This document shows, piece by piece, positions 1 to 9,014 of a stretch of DNA of 64,000 bases (position 1 is the first letter of the stretch; every line of letters starts with the position of its first letter). A model generated the notes under the pieces. That model made no database searches, had not been told where the DNA came from, and saw only the letters and a program-made list of their open reading frames with translations. The DNA is from Alphaproteobacteria bacterium (GTDB lineage Bacteria > Pseudomonadota > Alphaproteobacteria > Micavibrionales > Micavibrionaceae): NCBI GenBank assembly GCA_016699735.1, contig CP065008.1, forward strand, positions 992,001 to 1,056,000. The letters are read 5' to 3'. The position numbers and the translations under genes are program-made.

Positions 1-352
1 ACGGACTCCGTTGCTAAAAGTGTACTCCTACGATTATGACGATGACACTGTTGATCGGCCGCACGCTGACCCATATACGCCAAACTATTCAACAGGTGAA
101 AAGTATGATGATCGTTACATCACGGTCTACAATCAAAAGGTAACACGCCACGCCAAACATCAGGACGCAGAAGCGAATGCTTCTCTGGATGAAATCAAGA
201 CCTACAGGCTAAAGCCCGGTGCGTCTGTAGGAACCTTCAATAATTGTGATATCTGGCGTCAGGCTTGTGGAATAAATAAAAAAGCCAAGCCATTCATCCA
301 TTGGTCTGGTACAGAGATAGGTGACGACCCAAAATTAATTCTGACGGCGTAA
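1..352 (+). CDS. C-terminal part of an unrecognised protein
   Basis: The reading frame is open from the left edge to a TAA at 350-352, and no ribosome-binding site precedes the first possible start (TTG at 11). It is therefore probably the end of a longer gene that begins outside the window. The visible 113 residues are polar and rich in Tyr and Asp near the beginning, with two Cys and a Trp in the stretch NNCDIWRQACG. I do not recognise the family. No membrane segment is visible. It could be the end of a secreted or effector-type protein, but nothing here proves it. Confidence 0.5.
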   Translation, partial: RTPLLKVYSYDYDDDTVDRPHADPYTPNYSTGEKYDDRYITVYNQKVTRHAKHQDAEANASLDEIKTYRLKPGASVGTFNNCDIWRQACGINKKAKPFIHWSGTEIGDDPKLILTA

Positions 353-461
353 CTTAAGTTAAAACAAATTCACTTGTATGCAGGGAATCTAGGCTAAGGG
401 CTTGATTTTTCCAGGGTTTACAAAACTATCCCCAACACAATACGCTCATATCCCCAAAAAA

Positions 462-475
462 TTGACTTAAATCAA
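462..475. promoter_or_regulatory. FNR/ANR-type box upstream of the PAS gene
   Basis: TTGACTTAAATCAA matches the FNR-family consensus TTGAT-N4-ATCAA at nine of ten half-site positions. The identical 14-mer occurs upstream of hemN. Its centre is at 468.5. If an activated promoter used the usual -41.5 spacing, transcription would start near 510, with TAGCAT (497-502) as a -10-like element and about 28 nt of leader before the PAS start codon. Control by oxygen through an FNR homologue is inferred. Confidence 0.7.
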
Positions 476-537
476 TTCTTGTCCAACAATCTCACTTAGC
501 ATGATGACGTCGACATTCTTATATCGCGGATGGTTCC

Positions 538-1092
538 ATGGCAGAAATCCAGACACTCTCTAAAGCGCGGACAATAACCCCTTCAGGCCGGGAGCAGTTT
601 TTCGCTAACGATGAGGTCATCGTCAGCAAAACCGACCTGAAGGGCCGCATGACCTACGTCAACCGTGTCTTCATGAGAATCTCCGGCTACCATGAGGAGG
701 AGTTGATCGGCCAGCCGCACAGCATGATCCGCCACCCGGAAATGCCGCGTGCGGTCTTTAAACTTCTGTGGGACACGTTGGAATCCCGTAAGGAAATCTT
801 CGCCTACGTTGTCAATCTCTGCAAAAACGGCGACCATTATTGGGTGTTCGCTCATGTGACGCCGTCTTTTGATGGCTCTGGAAATGTTAACGGCTTCCAC
901 TCCAACCGCCGCGTCCCGGACCGTAAGGTATTGGACGGCATTATACGCCCGCTTTACAAACAGCTTCTGGACGAGGAAAACCGTCACGCGAACCGTAAAG
1001 AGGGCATGAACAACGCTTTTTCCATGCTGGTGAACCTCCTCCAACAAAAAGGGATCGGATACGATGAGTTTATCTTCTCTCTCAAAGGCTAA
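538..1092 (+). CDS. Aer/CetB-type PAS sensor protein
   Basis: A 184-residue cytoplasmic protein with one PAS domain over about residues 20-130. The core TYVNRVFMRISGY, EEELIGQPHSMIRHPEMP and KNGDHYWV is the signature of the Aer/CetB group of PAS domains, which bind FAD and report redox state for energy taxis. It has no membrane segment and no output domain. Its last 29 bases overlap the start of the chemotaxis transducer gene, so the two are translationally coupled and most likely form a two-protein receptor, as CetB and CetA do in Campylobacter. An FNR box lies 62 bp upstream. The family is clear; FAD binding and partnership are inferred from the family and the context. Confidence 0.85.
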   Translation: MAEIQTLSKARTITPSGREQFFANDEVIVSKTDLKGRMTYVNRVFMRISGYHEEELIGQPHSMIRHPEMPRAVFKLLWDTLESRKEIFAYVVNLCKNGDHYWVFAHVTPSFDGSGNVNGFHSNRRVPDRKVLDGIIRPLYKQLLDEENRHANRKEGMNNAFSMLVNLLQQKGIGYDEFIFSLKG

Positions 1093-2368
1093 AACGGCGG
1101 CCTGCGCCGCCGCGGGTATCGCACTGATCGGAGGGCTTTCGGGTATTCCTGCGGTCGCTCTTGGCGCATCGGTCCTTGCGGCGGCTCTTGTCGCTTTTTC
1201 TGTAGTAACCATAGGTAAAATCGAACGCGAAATAACGCGAACTAAAAATGTCTGCAAAGCCCTCGCAAACGGGGATTTTGATATGCGCCTGACCCACATA
1301 AAAGAAGGCGGGGACTTTGGGGAGTTCCAATGGACCCTCAACGAAATGACCGACAGTATGGACGCCTTTGTCCGCGAAGCGACCGCCGCCATGGAATATG
1401 TCAGCCGCAACCAGTACTTCCGCCGCATCCTGGAGCAGGGGATGCAAGGCTCGCTCCTCAACGGCGCCCGCGTGATCAACAAGGCCACGGAAAGCGTAGC
1501 GGAAAAAATGACCGGATTCGTAAACATCGCCAACGATGTGGACGTTTCTCTTAAGGACGTGGTCAACCAGATCAACACGACAGTAACAACTCTGGAGACG
1601 ACGGCCGACACCATGGGCGGAACCGTGGCCATGACTCGTGAAGGAGCGCAGAGCGCCGCGAGTATGTCCGATGAAACCTCACGCAACGTGCAGGCGATCT
1701 CCGCCGCCGCTGAGGAAATGTCGAGTGCGATTGCCGAAATCACGCAGCAGATGACCCGAACCTCAGAAATCGCCAACGGCGCGGTCAGTGAATCCGAACA
1801 GGCTCGGCAGATTGTCGAGGAACTGGCGCTGACCGCCAGCCAGATCGGCGATGTGGTGGTCTTGATCCAGAAAATCGCCGACCAGACCAATCTTTTGGCT
1901 CTGAATGCCACGATCGAAGCCTCAAGAGCAGGAGAGGCCGGCAAGGGCTTCGCGGTTGTCGCTGCCGAGGTCAAGGATTTAGCAAGTCAGACCTCCCGCG
2001 CCACACAGGATATAAGCCAGCATATTACGGATATCCAGAGCGCGACCGAACGCGCCGTCACGGCCTTCGGCAAGGTAGGGACGATTATCGGGGAGATCAA
2101 CGAGGCCGCAACGGTGGTCGCTGCCGCGATCGAGGAACAAAGCGCAGCCTCCAAGGAAATAGCCTCAAACGCCGAGCGGGCCTCGATGGGCACCACAGGA
2201 GTTGCGGGCAACGTTCGCGAAATCAATCAAAGCGTGGGGCAGGTGGACGAAGCCTCAAAACAGGTCTCCGGCGTAACCGCGCAACTCTCCGAACACGCCA
2301 ACCGCCGCGTTGGCGCCCTTCTGGGAAAAATGGGCGTTTTCATGGATGAATTGCGTAAGATTGCATAA
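1064..2368 (+). CDS. Methyl-accepting chemotaxis protein, CetA-like
   Basis: A 434-residue transducer. A hydrophobic hairpin of two closely spaced membrane segments lies at about residues 8-50, with essentially no periplasmic domain. It is followed by a HAMP-like stretch (about 50-110) and a long signalling coiled coil. The conserved hairpin tip contains KIADQTNLLALNATIEASRA and GKGFAVVAAEVKDLA, the CheA/CheW contact region. Lack of a periplasmic sensor fits a receptor that takes its signal from a separate PAS protein, here the overlapping upstream gene. The start at 1064 overlaps that gene by 29 bases. A short hairpin (TGCCCC-TAA-GGGGCA, 2379-2393) follows the stop but lacks a T run. Confidence 0.88.
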   Translation: MSLSSLSKAKTAACAAAGIALIGGLSGIPAVALGASVLAAALVAFSVVTIGKIEREITRTKNVCKALANGDFDMRLTHIKEGGDFGEFQWTLNEMTDSMDAFVREATAAMEYVSRNQYFRRILEQGMQGSLLNGARVINKATESVAEKMTGFVNIANDVDVSLKDVVNQINTTVTTLETTADTMGGTVAMTREGAQSAASMSDETSRNVQAISAAAEEMSSAIAEITQQMTRTSEIANGAVSESEQARQIVEELALTASQIGDVVVLIQKIADQTNLLALNATIEASRAGEAGKGFAVVAAEVKDLASQTSRATQDISQHITDIQSATERAVTAFGKVGTIIGEINEAATVVAAAIEEQSAASKEIASNAERASMGTTGVAGNVREINQSVGQVDEASKQVSGVTAQLSEHANRRVGALLGKMGVFMDELRKIA

Positions 2369-2509
2369 TTCAAACCCGTGCCCCTAAGGGGCAGTACCCC
2401 AAGGTAACCTTATTTGCCAAAGCGGCGAATAAGACAGCAGTATAATCGCAATCATAATCCTGAAATGCAGCGGACCTGAAAAAAATGGGTTTGCCGGGAA
2501 GGAATAGCC

Positions 2510-3217
2510 ATGATGATCAAACGCAACAGTGAAGACAGAGGACCGACCGACCTCGGCTGGCTCAAAAGTATGCACAGTTTCTCCTTCGGCCACTACCATG
2601 ACCCGAAACATATGGGCTTCGGCGCCCTGCGGGTGATAAACGAAGACCGTGTAACCCCCGGAGCGGGCTTTGGCACACACCCGCATGATAATATGGAGAT
2701 CATCTCCTACGTATTAAGCGGCGAACTGGCCCATAAGGACAGCATGGGCAGCGGCGCGGTCATCCGTGCCGGAGAAATCCAGATCATGAGCGCCGGAACA
2801 GGCGTGACCCACAGCGAATACAACGCCTCGAATGACAACGAAGTGCATTTTCTTCAGATATGGATCATTCCCGGTCAGCGCAACACCCTGCCCGGTTATC
2901 AGCAACGCTTGGTCGACCCTGATACGGTTAAAAATCGTTTTGCGCAGATAATCGTGCCGGAGGGCAGTCAGAACGACACAGCTCTCAGCATTAAGCAGAA
3001 CGCCACAATCTATCTTGGCCGCTTCGATGCGGGCAGGAAGGAAGCCTTTAAAGCCGATCCAAACCGCAAATACTGGCTCCAGATCGTGCGTGGAAAAGTC
3101 GAAATCGCGGGTCAGAAAGCGCAAGAGGGTGATGGATTTGCATTCGCGGGAGAGGCCTTTATAGACCTCAAAACCCTGTCGGAAGCGGAATTCCTGCTTT
3201 TCAATCTGGCGGCCTGA
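2510..3217 (+). CDS. Pirin family protein (YhhW-like)
   Basis: A 235-residue bicupin. The N-terminal half has the pirin metal-binding pattern: FGHYHD near the start, then GFGTHPHDNMEIISYVLSG with its two His and a Glu, and GTGVTHSEYN with the last His. This protein has the length of bacterial YhhW, which oxidises quercetin; the substrate here is unknown. ATG at 2510 is preceded by GGAAGGAAT at a suitable distance; a second ATG follows directly. It is a single gene between the transducer and typA, on the same strand as both. Confidence 0.88.
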   Translation: MMIKRNSEDRGPTDLGWLKSMHSFSFGHYHDPKHMGFGALRVINEDRVTPGAGFGTHPHDNMEIISYVLSGELAHKDSMGSGAVIRAGEIQIMSAGTGVTHSEYNASNDNEVHFLQIWIIPGQRNTLPGYQQRLVDPDTVKNRFAQIIVPEGSQNDTALSIKQNATIYLGRFDAGRKEAFKADPNRKYWLQIVRGKVEIAGQKAQEGDGFAFAGEAFIDLKTLSEAEFLLFNLAA

Positions 3218-3321
3218 AAGGGCGCTTCTTGGGATATTAAGTAAATTTTCCTTCCCTTTTCTCCGCGGACTCTCTATTACTTCAGCCCGAAACAGCGGCT
3301 GAAGCCACGGAAAATAAAACA

Positions 3322-5139
3322 ATGTCACGGAATTTACGCAATATAGCGATTATAGCCCACGTCGATCACGGCAAAACCACCCTGATCGACTCCATCATGA
3401 AGCAAAGCGGAATGTTCCGCGACAACCAGCAGGTCGCCGAACGCCTGATGGACTCCGGTGATCTGGAGAAAGAGCGTGGCATCACCATTCTGGCCAAGCC
3501 GACTTCGATCAACTGGGACGGCGCCCGCATCAATATCATCGATACCCCCGGCCACGCCGATTTCGGCGGCGAGGTCGAGCGCGTCCTGCATATGGCCGAT
3601 GGCGTGATCCTTCTGATCGACGCCGCCGAAGGCCCGATGCCCCAGACGAAATTCGTTCTCGGCAAGGCTCTGAAACAGGGGCTGCGGCCCATCGTCATCG
3701 TCAACAAAGTGGACCGCCCCGACGCGCGATCCGAAGAAGTACTGAACGAAGTCTTCGACCTTTTTGTCTCTCTCGACGCCAGCGACGAGCAACTCGATTT
3801 TCCCGTGCTTTATGCATCGGGCCGTGCCGGATGGTGTGCCCGCGAACTGACCGACCCCCGCGAAAACCTGCACCCGCTTCTGGACCTGATTCTTGAACAC
3901 GTCCCCGCGCCGCAGGTCGAGGAGGGAAAACCCTTCGCCATGCTGGCCACGCTTCTGGACTATGACTCCTTCCTCGGACGCTGCCTGACAGGCCGCGTGG
4001 TCAACGGTTCGGCAAAAATCAACGACACCGTAAAAGCCATGAGCCTTGATGGTAAAACCATCGAATCTGGTCGCCTCACGAAGCTTTTGATGTTCGAGGG
4101 CACCAAGCGCATCCCTGTCACCGAAGTCCACGCGGGCGACATCATCTGTATAGCCGGTTTGACCAAGGCATCGGTGGCCGATACGATTTGCGCTCCGGCT
4201 GTAACCGCAGCTCTGGAATCCACCCCGATTGACCCGCCGACCATGGCCGTGACGATCAGCGTCAACGACTCCCCCTTCGCCGGAAAAGAGGGCACCAAGG
4301 TAACCTCCAGCCTGATCCGCGAGCGCCTGATGGCCGAGGCCGAGTGCAACGTCGCCATCACCTTCAAGGAAAGCGAAAACAAGGACTCCTTCGAAATCGG
4401 CGGACGCGGGGAACTGCAGCTCGGCGTACTGATCGAAACCATGCGCCGCGAGGGTTTTGAACTCACCGTCTCCCGTCCAAAAGTTCTTTACAAAGAGGAA
4501 AACGGCCAGCGCCTCGAACCCATCGAGGAAGTCACCATCGACGTCGACGAGGAATTCCAAAGCACGGTGATCGACTCCATGAACCGCCGCAAGGCCGAGC
4601 TTATAGATATGCGCGGCAGCGGTGCAGGCAAAATGCGCCTGACCTTCCGCGCACCGTCACGCGGCCTGATTGGCTATCAAAGCCGCTTTCTGACCCAGAC
4701 CCGCGGCACCGGCGTTCTCAACCGCATCTTCCATTCCTACGCGCCGTATAAAGGCGATATCCCACAAAGACGCAACGGCGCACTGATCTCCACCGACAAC
4801 GGCATGGCGGTTGCGTACGCCATCTTCAACCTGCAGGATCGGGGCAGTATGTTTATCGGCCACCAGACGCAAGTCTATCAGGGCATGATCGTCGGCGAAC
4901 ACAGCCGTGACAACGATCTGGAGGTCAACGTCCTCAAGGGCAAGAAACTGACAAACGTCCGCGCCTCAGGCGCCGACGAAGCTCTGACGCTGGTCCCCCC
5001 GCGCCGAATGTCGCTGGAGGATATGATGGCTTACGTGAATGAGGATGAATTACTGGAGGTCACTCCAAAATCTTTGCGCCTTCGCAAAAAACTTCTCTCT
5101 CCTCACGACCGCAAACGCGCCAGCCGCGCTGCGGAATAA
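3322..5139 (+). CDS. typA: Translational GTPase TypA/BipA
   Basis: A 605-residue ribosome-associated GTPase of normal family length. The G1 motif AHVDHGKTT lies at residues 12-20, the switch region KERGITI near 50-56, G3 DTPGHADF near 74-81 and G4 NKVDRPDA near 128-135. Domain 2, the EF-G III/V-like domains and the TypA C-terminal domain follow, including RAPSRGLIGYQSRFLTQTRGTG, a family hallmark. TypA assists 50S assembly and growth under cold or other stress. The start ATG at 3322 gives the canonical N-terminus directly before the G domain. The gene is monocistronic in appearance, facing a small unknown gene on the other strand. Confidence 0.97.
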   Translation: MSRNLRNIAIIAHVDHGKTTLIDSIMKQSGMFRDNQQVAERLMDSGDLEKERGITILAKPTSINWDGARINIIDTPGHADFGGEVERVLHMADGVILLIDAAEGPMPQTKFVLGKALKQGLRPIVIVNKVDRPDARSEEVLNEVFDLFVSLDASDEQLDFPVLYASGRAGWCARELTDPRENLHPLLDLILEHVPAPQVEEGKPFAMLATLLDYDSFLGRCLTGRVVNGSAKINDTVKAMSLDGKTIESGRLTKLLMFEGTKRIPVTEVHAGDIICIAGLTKASVADTICAPAVTAALESTPIDPPTMAVTISVNDSPFAGKEGTKVTSSLIRERLMAEAECNVAITFKESENKDSFEIGGRGELQLGVLIETMRREGFELTVSRPKVLYKEENGQRLEPIEEVTIDVDEEFQSTVIDSMNRRKAELIDMRGSGAGKMRLTFRAPSRGLIGYQSRFLTQTRGTGVLNRIFHSYAPYKGDIPQRRNGALISTDNGMAVAYAIFNLQDRGSMFIGHQTQVYQGMIVGEHSRDNDLEVNVLKGKKLTNVRASGADEALTLVPPRRMSLEDMMAYVNEDELLEVTPKSLRLRKKLLSPHDRKRASRAAE

Positions 5140-5144
5140 GGAAA

Positions 5145-5567
5145 TCAGGCGGGTTCCGTTTCCCGTTGCAGTGTGGGAACGATTTCATCTTCTGCTACTG
5201 GCCGCAGGCGCCCTTCGGTAAGATCATAAACATCAAGAATTCGGCAATCTTCCTCCGCTTCGCAGGAGAATTCAGGCGAAGAGTGGGGTAACGCCTTCTC
5301 CAGTCCCCAGGTCAGGTCGCAGGTGAAAATATAATCGCCAACGCCGGGTTGCCAAGCCTCTTGAAGCTTTCCGCGTCCGGCACCTCTGATATACCCGCCT
5401 TCTTCGCACGGAGGATTCTCGCCCTTGGTATTATAAACGACGACGGATGGCTTGTGCCGCGCAACAAGAAGCCGGACCATGCGGCCTTGAAACATCTTAT
5501 CCTCCTGCGCCTCCATCTTCGCAAACCGCATATAATGATCGTAATGTGGGTCGGTCGTCTCTGTCAT
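5145..5567 (-). CDS. Conserved-looking hypothetical protein
   Basis: A 140-residue soluble, acidic protein, ending five bases from the typA stop on the opposite strand. It contains four Cys (in NPPCEEGG, FTCDLTW, FSCEAEEDC) and several Trp and Gly residues that suggest a compact beta-rich fold. I do not recognise the family. No signal peptide is seen. The first ATG lacks an obvious Shine-Dalgarno sequence, so translation may start at a downstream Met (MRFAKMEAQ). Codon use resembles the neighbouring housekeeping genes, which supports it being real. Confidence 0.55.
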   Translation of the reverse strand: MTETTDPHYDHYMRFAKMEAQEDKMFQGRMVRLLVARHKPSVVVYNTKGENPPCEEGGYIRGAGRGKLQEAWQPGVGDYIFTCDLTWGLEKALPHSSPEFSCEAEEDCRILDVYDLTEGRLRPVAEDEIVPTLQRETEPA

Positions 5568-5684
5568 TTCATAACGGCTGGAGAGGGCACAGCCGACGGC
5601 AAATTTATTTCATAATCGACAGGAACAACGCAATAAAAGGAAGCGTAAGCAACTGTTATCGATAGACAATATCCGTTCATAAGA

Positions 5685-5701
5685 CGCATAGCAGCTATGC
5701 G
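5685..5701. repeat. Short perfect inverted repeat in the leader region of the transporter gene
   Basis: CGCATAG-CAG-CTATGCG forms a 7-bp stem with a 3-nt loop. It lies about 115 bp before the transporter start in an otherwise AT-rich gap (5568-5816). There is no T run after it, so it is not a standard terminator. A TATAAT sequence at about 5790 could be the -10 box of the transporter. Function unknown. Confidence 0.4.
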
Positions 5702-5816
5702 TAAGGAGCATGAAAATTGCCACGATTTTACTTCACAAACGCATGGCAAAAGGCCTATATAGAGCGCGAACGGTCATTAAATATTATGTATAATAAAAGA
5801 CCGGAAGGTTGCAGTC

Positions 5817-7487
5817 ATGGAAATCAACGTCTTTGAACTCCTTCAGAAAGATCAGGTTCTGACCATTTTTACGGTCATTAGCCTTGGCTATTTACTTGGA
5901 AAGACAAGCTTTTTTGGAATCAGGCTCGGAAATATCAGCGGCGTGCTGATCATGGGCCTGCTCTTCGGCTCATGGGGGTTCGCCGGAAACGCGCAGATCG
6001 CCACCTTCGGCTTTACACTGTTTATTTTCTGCGTTGGCCTTCAGGCCGGACCAAGCTTTTTCGCCTCCTTTGCCTCCGATGGCTCGCGCTATATGCTGCT
6101 TTCGCTCATCGTCGCCGTAACCGCCGTGGCCATAAGTCTGCTTTTCGCGCTGATCTTCGCTCTGCCGCAGGGAAGCGCCGCCGGGATGCTGGCAGGAGCG
6201 CTGACAAGTACGCCGACTCTGGTCGGGGCACAGGACGCCGTCCTCACGCACGCGGCAACGCTGCCCGAAGGCGTAAGCGCGCAGGAAATCATAAAAAACC
6301 TCAGCGTGGCCTATTCGCTCACCTATTTGTTCGGCATTGCCGGACTGCTGATTTTCATTAAATACGTGCCGCAGATATTTCACATTGATCTGGCCACCGA
6401 AGCCCGGAAAATCGCGCCTGCGCGCTCAACGACCAAGACCATCAATGAAAATAACCTGCCGATGGTGCGGACCTACAAGATTGAACCGGGCAGTAAACTC
6501 ATCGGGCGCACCATTCACCAGATCCAGGAGTCCAACCGTCAATATTTCACTGTGCTGGGCATCCGCCGCGCCGGAAAAATCATTGAAGTCGAGCGCGATA
6601 CGACCATGATCGAGCAGGGCGACATCGTCTCCGTGATCGCCTCCGTCGCGCAGCACAGCATCGCCAAGGAAAAGAACATCCCGGAGGTTTTTGACAAGGA
6701 ACTCCTCAATTTCCGCATCAGAACCAAGGAAATTACGATCACCGCCTCCGAAATCGTCGGCAAAACTCTGGACGAGCTCATGCTCCCCGCCCGCCATGGG
6801 TGCTACATTATCGGCCTTCTTCGCTCAGGCGTGGACCTTCCGGTCGATAATGGCATAATCCTGCAAAAGGGGGACAAGCTCGAAGTCATCGGTGAGGAAA
6901 ACCTGATCCTCGAAGTCAGCCAGAAACTCGGCAGCATTGAATCCGACGTCGAAAAGACGGACCTCCTGACACTCTGTATCGGTGTGGCCCTCGGCCTTCT
7001 TCTGGGTACGATGGTTCTGAAATTCGGCGAAGTCTCCGTCAGTCTGGGCAGCGCCGGCGGTCTGCTCATCGTCGGAATTCTCATCAGCTTCATCCGCTCT
7101 CTTTATCCCATGTTTGGCGCCTTTCCCCGCGCCGCCCGCAACATCATGATGGATTTCGGGATCGTGCTGTTCATGTCCTCGATTGGTCTGAACGGCGGGA
7201 GCAAGGTTCTCGAAGCCCTGACCACCGTGGGGCCGCTCCTGATGCTCTGCGGCGCGGCGGTGACGGTTATCCCCGTCGTCGTGGCCTTCCTGATTGGCCG
7301 CTACCTGATGAAAATGAACGCCGCCCTGCTGATGGGGTCGATCACCGGCGCGATGACCAGCACGGCCTCCCTGAACGTCGTGATGGACATGGCCAAAAGC
7401 CAGGTTCCGGCATTGGGCTATGCCGGAAGCTACACCGCGGCCAACGTCATCCTGACCTTCTTCGGCGCTCTTCTGGTCTTGATGTAA
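5817..7487 (+). CDS. AspT/YidE-type putative transporter with two RCK_C domains
   Basis: A 556-residue inner-membrane protein. It has two blocks of about five to six membrane helices (residues 15-185 and 385-556) separated by a cytoplasmic region with two TrkA-C/RCK_C domains (about 215-285 and 300-370). Both membrane blocks carry the internal repeat GxxTSTPTLVGAQDA and GAMTSTASLNVV, as in the aspartate:alanine exchanger family, which includes E. coli YidE and YbjL. Substrate is not predictable from sequence. Start ATG at 5817 follows GGAAGG with good spacing. It converges with hemN, with six bases between the stops. Confidence 0.85.
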   Translation: MEINVFELLQKDQVLTIFTVISLGYLLGKTSFFGIRLGNISGVLIMGLLFGSWGFAGNAQIATFGFTLFIFCVGLQAGPSFFASFASDGSRYMLLSLIVAVTAVAISLLFALIFALPQGSAAGMLAGALTSTPTLVGAQDAVLTHAATLPEGVSAQEIIKNLSVAYSLTYLFGIAGLLIFIKYVPQIFHIDLATEARKIAPARSTTKTINENNLPMVRTYKIEPGSKLIGRTIHQIQESNRQYFTVLGIRRAGKIIEVERDTTMIEQGDIVSVIASVAQHSIAKEKNIPEVFDKELLNFRIRTKEITITASEIVGKTLDELMLPARHGCYIIGLLRSGVDLPVDNGIILQKGDKLEVIGEENLILEVSQKLGSIESDVEKTDLLTLCIGVALGLLLGTMVLKFGEVSVSLGSAGGLLIVGILISFIRSLYPMFGAFPRAARNIMMDFGIVLFMSSIGLNGGSKVLEALTTVGPLLMLCGAAVTVIPVVVAFLIGRYLMKMNAALLMGSITGAMTSTASLNVVMDMAKSQVPALGYAGSYTAANVILTFFGALLVLM

Positions 7488-7493
7488 ACGGGA

Positions 7494-8831
7494 TCAGACA
7501 GCTCGGGCGTGACGACCCGCCTCAGGGGCAAGGTAAGGATCGAAACACGCCGCAACCACCCGCACGAAGGGCTTCCCGTGTTCGCTGATCCGAAGGCAAT
7601 CCCCCTCCACCCGCAAAAGCCCATCCTGCTCTAGTACAGCAAGCCGGTCCCGCGGCACAGAGATCTCAGGAAAATCGGCAAAGCTCAGGCTAAAATCGCA
7701 CATCAGCCGCTCAATCAACGCTCGGCGCGTTCGGTCGTCCGCGCTCAGAAAACAGCCTCTCTGGATCGGAAGATTCTGTGCGCTCAGCGCCGCCCGGTAA
7801 GTTGGCGCATCGGTCGTATTCTGGACATACGCGGTCTCGAACTGGCTGATCGAGGACAGACCGAACCCGAGGATCGTGCGCGAGGGATCGTCCGTATAGC
7901 CCTGGAAGTTGCGCCGCATCTCCCCGCGCTTCTGGGCGCGGGACAGGCTGTCGGTCTCCAGCGCATAGTGGTCGATCCCGATCTCCCGATACCCCCGCCG
8001 GGTGAGCATCAAGCGCAGGGTTTCGATCATATCGAACCGCTCCGGCGCCCCGGGCAGGCGGAATTTCTCAAGCAGCATCTGATGCTTCTTCATCCACGGC
8101 ACATGGGCATAGGGAAAAACCGCGAGCCGCTGCGGCGAAAGGCTCATGGCCAGATCGGCCGTCCGCGAGACGCTCTCAACCGTCTGCTCCGGCAGCCCGA
8201 CGATCAGATCAAAATTGATCTGATGAATACCGTGCCGCCTCAAAGTCTGCACACACGAGCGCACCAGATCATAGGGCTGAACCCGGTTGATCGCCCGCTG
8301 CACAGTCTCATCGAAATCCTGAATGCCCAGACTGACCCGTGTAACCCCCATGGCGGCATAGGCAGCGATTTTTTCTTCGGTGAGAAGCCGCGGGTCGCAC
8401 TCCATGTCAATCTGGGTGTCCTCTGAAAAGACGAATGACCGGGCAACACCGGAGAGAAGGGCGGATAAATCCTCAGTCTCCGCGAAATTCGGCGATCCGC
8501 CGCCGAAATGAACCCGCGCCGCCGGCAGCAGGGAGCCGATGATATCCCCACACAGCCGGACTTCCTCCAGCAGCGTGCGGATATATTCGCCCACAGGCTG
8601 GTATGTGGCCGTGATCTTGGTATGGCATCCGCAATAGTGACAAAGGCTGTGACAGAACGGGATATGCAGGTACAACGACACCTTCTCGTCTTTATCGAGC
8701 TGTGACAGTAACCCGCGATAGGTCTCTTGCGATATCTCATGCGTAAACTGCACCGCCGTCGGAAAGCTGGTGTATCGCGGCACCGGGCGGTCATATTTAG
8801 CGATCAGGGCATCGGTCGAAAGCGCGGTCAT
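7494..8831 (-). CDS. hemN: Oxygen-independent coproporphyrinogen III dehydrogenase
   Basis: A 445-residue radical-SAM enzyme that decarboxylates coproporphyrinogen III to protoporphyrinogen IX without oxygen. The cluster motif has Cys60, Cys64 and Cys67 followed by Cys69, which matches true HemN rather than HemW. RYTSFP near residue 20, GGGSPNF near 110 and the HemN C-terminal domain are present. An FNR box lies 34 bp upstream of the start codon. The Shine-Dalgarno sequence is poor. With standard -41.5 spacing the transcript would begin at the start codon itself, so a leaderless mRNA is possible. Confidence 0.95.
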   Translation of the reverse strand: MTALSTDALIAKYDRPVPRYTSFPTAVQFTHEISQETYRGLLSQLDKDEKVSLYLHIPFCHSLCHYCGCHTKITATYQPVGEYIRTLLEEVRLCGDIIGSLLPAARVHFGGGSPNFAETEDLSALLSGVARSFVFSEDTQIDMECDPRLLTEEKIAAYAAMGVTRVSLGIQDFDETVQRAINRVQPYDLVRSCVQTLRRHGIHQINFDLIVGLPEQTVESVSRTADLAMSLSPQRLAVFPYAHVPWMKKHQMLLEKFRLPGAPERFDMIETLRLMLTRRGYREIGIDHYALETDSLSRAQKRGEMRRNFQGYTDDPSRTILGFGLSSISQFETAYVQNTTDAPTYRAALSAQNLPIQRGCFLSADDRTRRALIERLMCDFSLSFADFPEISVPRDRLAVLEQDGLLRVEGDCLRISEHGKPFVRVVAACFDPYLAPEAGRHARAV

Positions 8832-8864
8832 GCCTTGAGGATACTGATTTATTCTGTAAAACCA

Positions 8865-8878
8865 TTGACTTAAATCAA
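8865..8878. promoter_or_regulatory. FNR/ANR-type box upstream of hemN
   Basis: TTGACTTAAATCAA, identical to the box at 462-475, centred 40 bp from the hemN start codon. hemN is a classic FNR/ANR target in other proteobacteria. Read toward hemN, TATCCT lies at the -10 position expected for an activator bound at -41.5. Confidence 0.8.
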
Positions 8879-8923
8879 GAGGGTTAGGTCACTTCAAAAA
8901 GAAATCCGCAAAAACCACTCCGG

Positions 8924-9010
8924 CTATGGGTCACGCACGATCGGGAACGCGCCGCCGCAACCGACCGCCGCATTCATCTCGTAGACGGGCAGGTCGTGTC
9001 GGGGGGATGA
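8924..9010 (+). pseudogene. Remnant of an ABC-transporter ATPase (LolD/MacB-like C-terminus)
   Basis: Translation from 8924 to the TGA at 9008 reads LWVTHDRERAAATDRRIH followed by LVDGQVVSGG and a stop. This is the usual end of LolD/MacB-type ATPases, in which the H-loop sequence VTHD is followed by A-x-x-ADR and LxDGxxV. Nothing upstream in this frame encodes the Walker A, signature or Walker B motifs; the region before it holds the FNR box and hemN. It is therefore a C-terminal fragment left by deletion or rearrangement. The assignment rests on about 28 residues. Confidence 0.5.
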
Positions 9011-9014
9011 AAGC

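Noticed and set aside
583..1974. Long minus-strand open frame (463 codons) opposite the PAS and transducer genes
   Set aside because: It is the antisense of two well-supported genes, with a biased, low-complexity composition and no family features.
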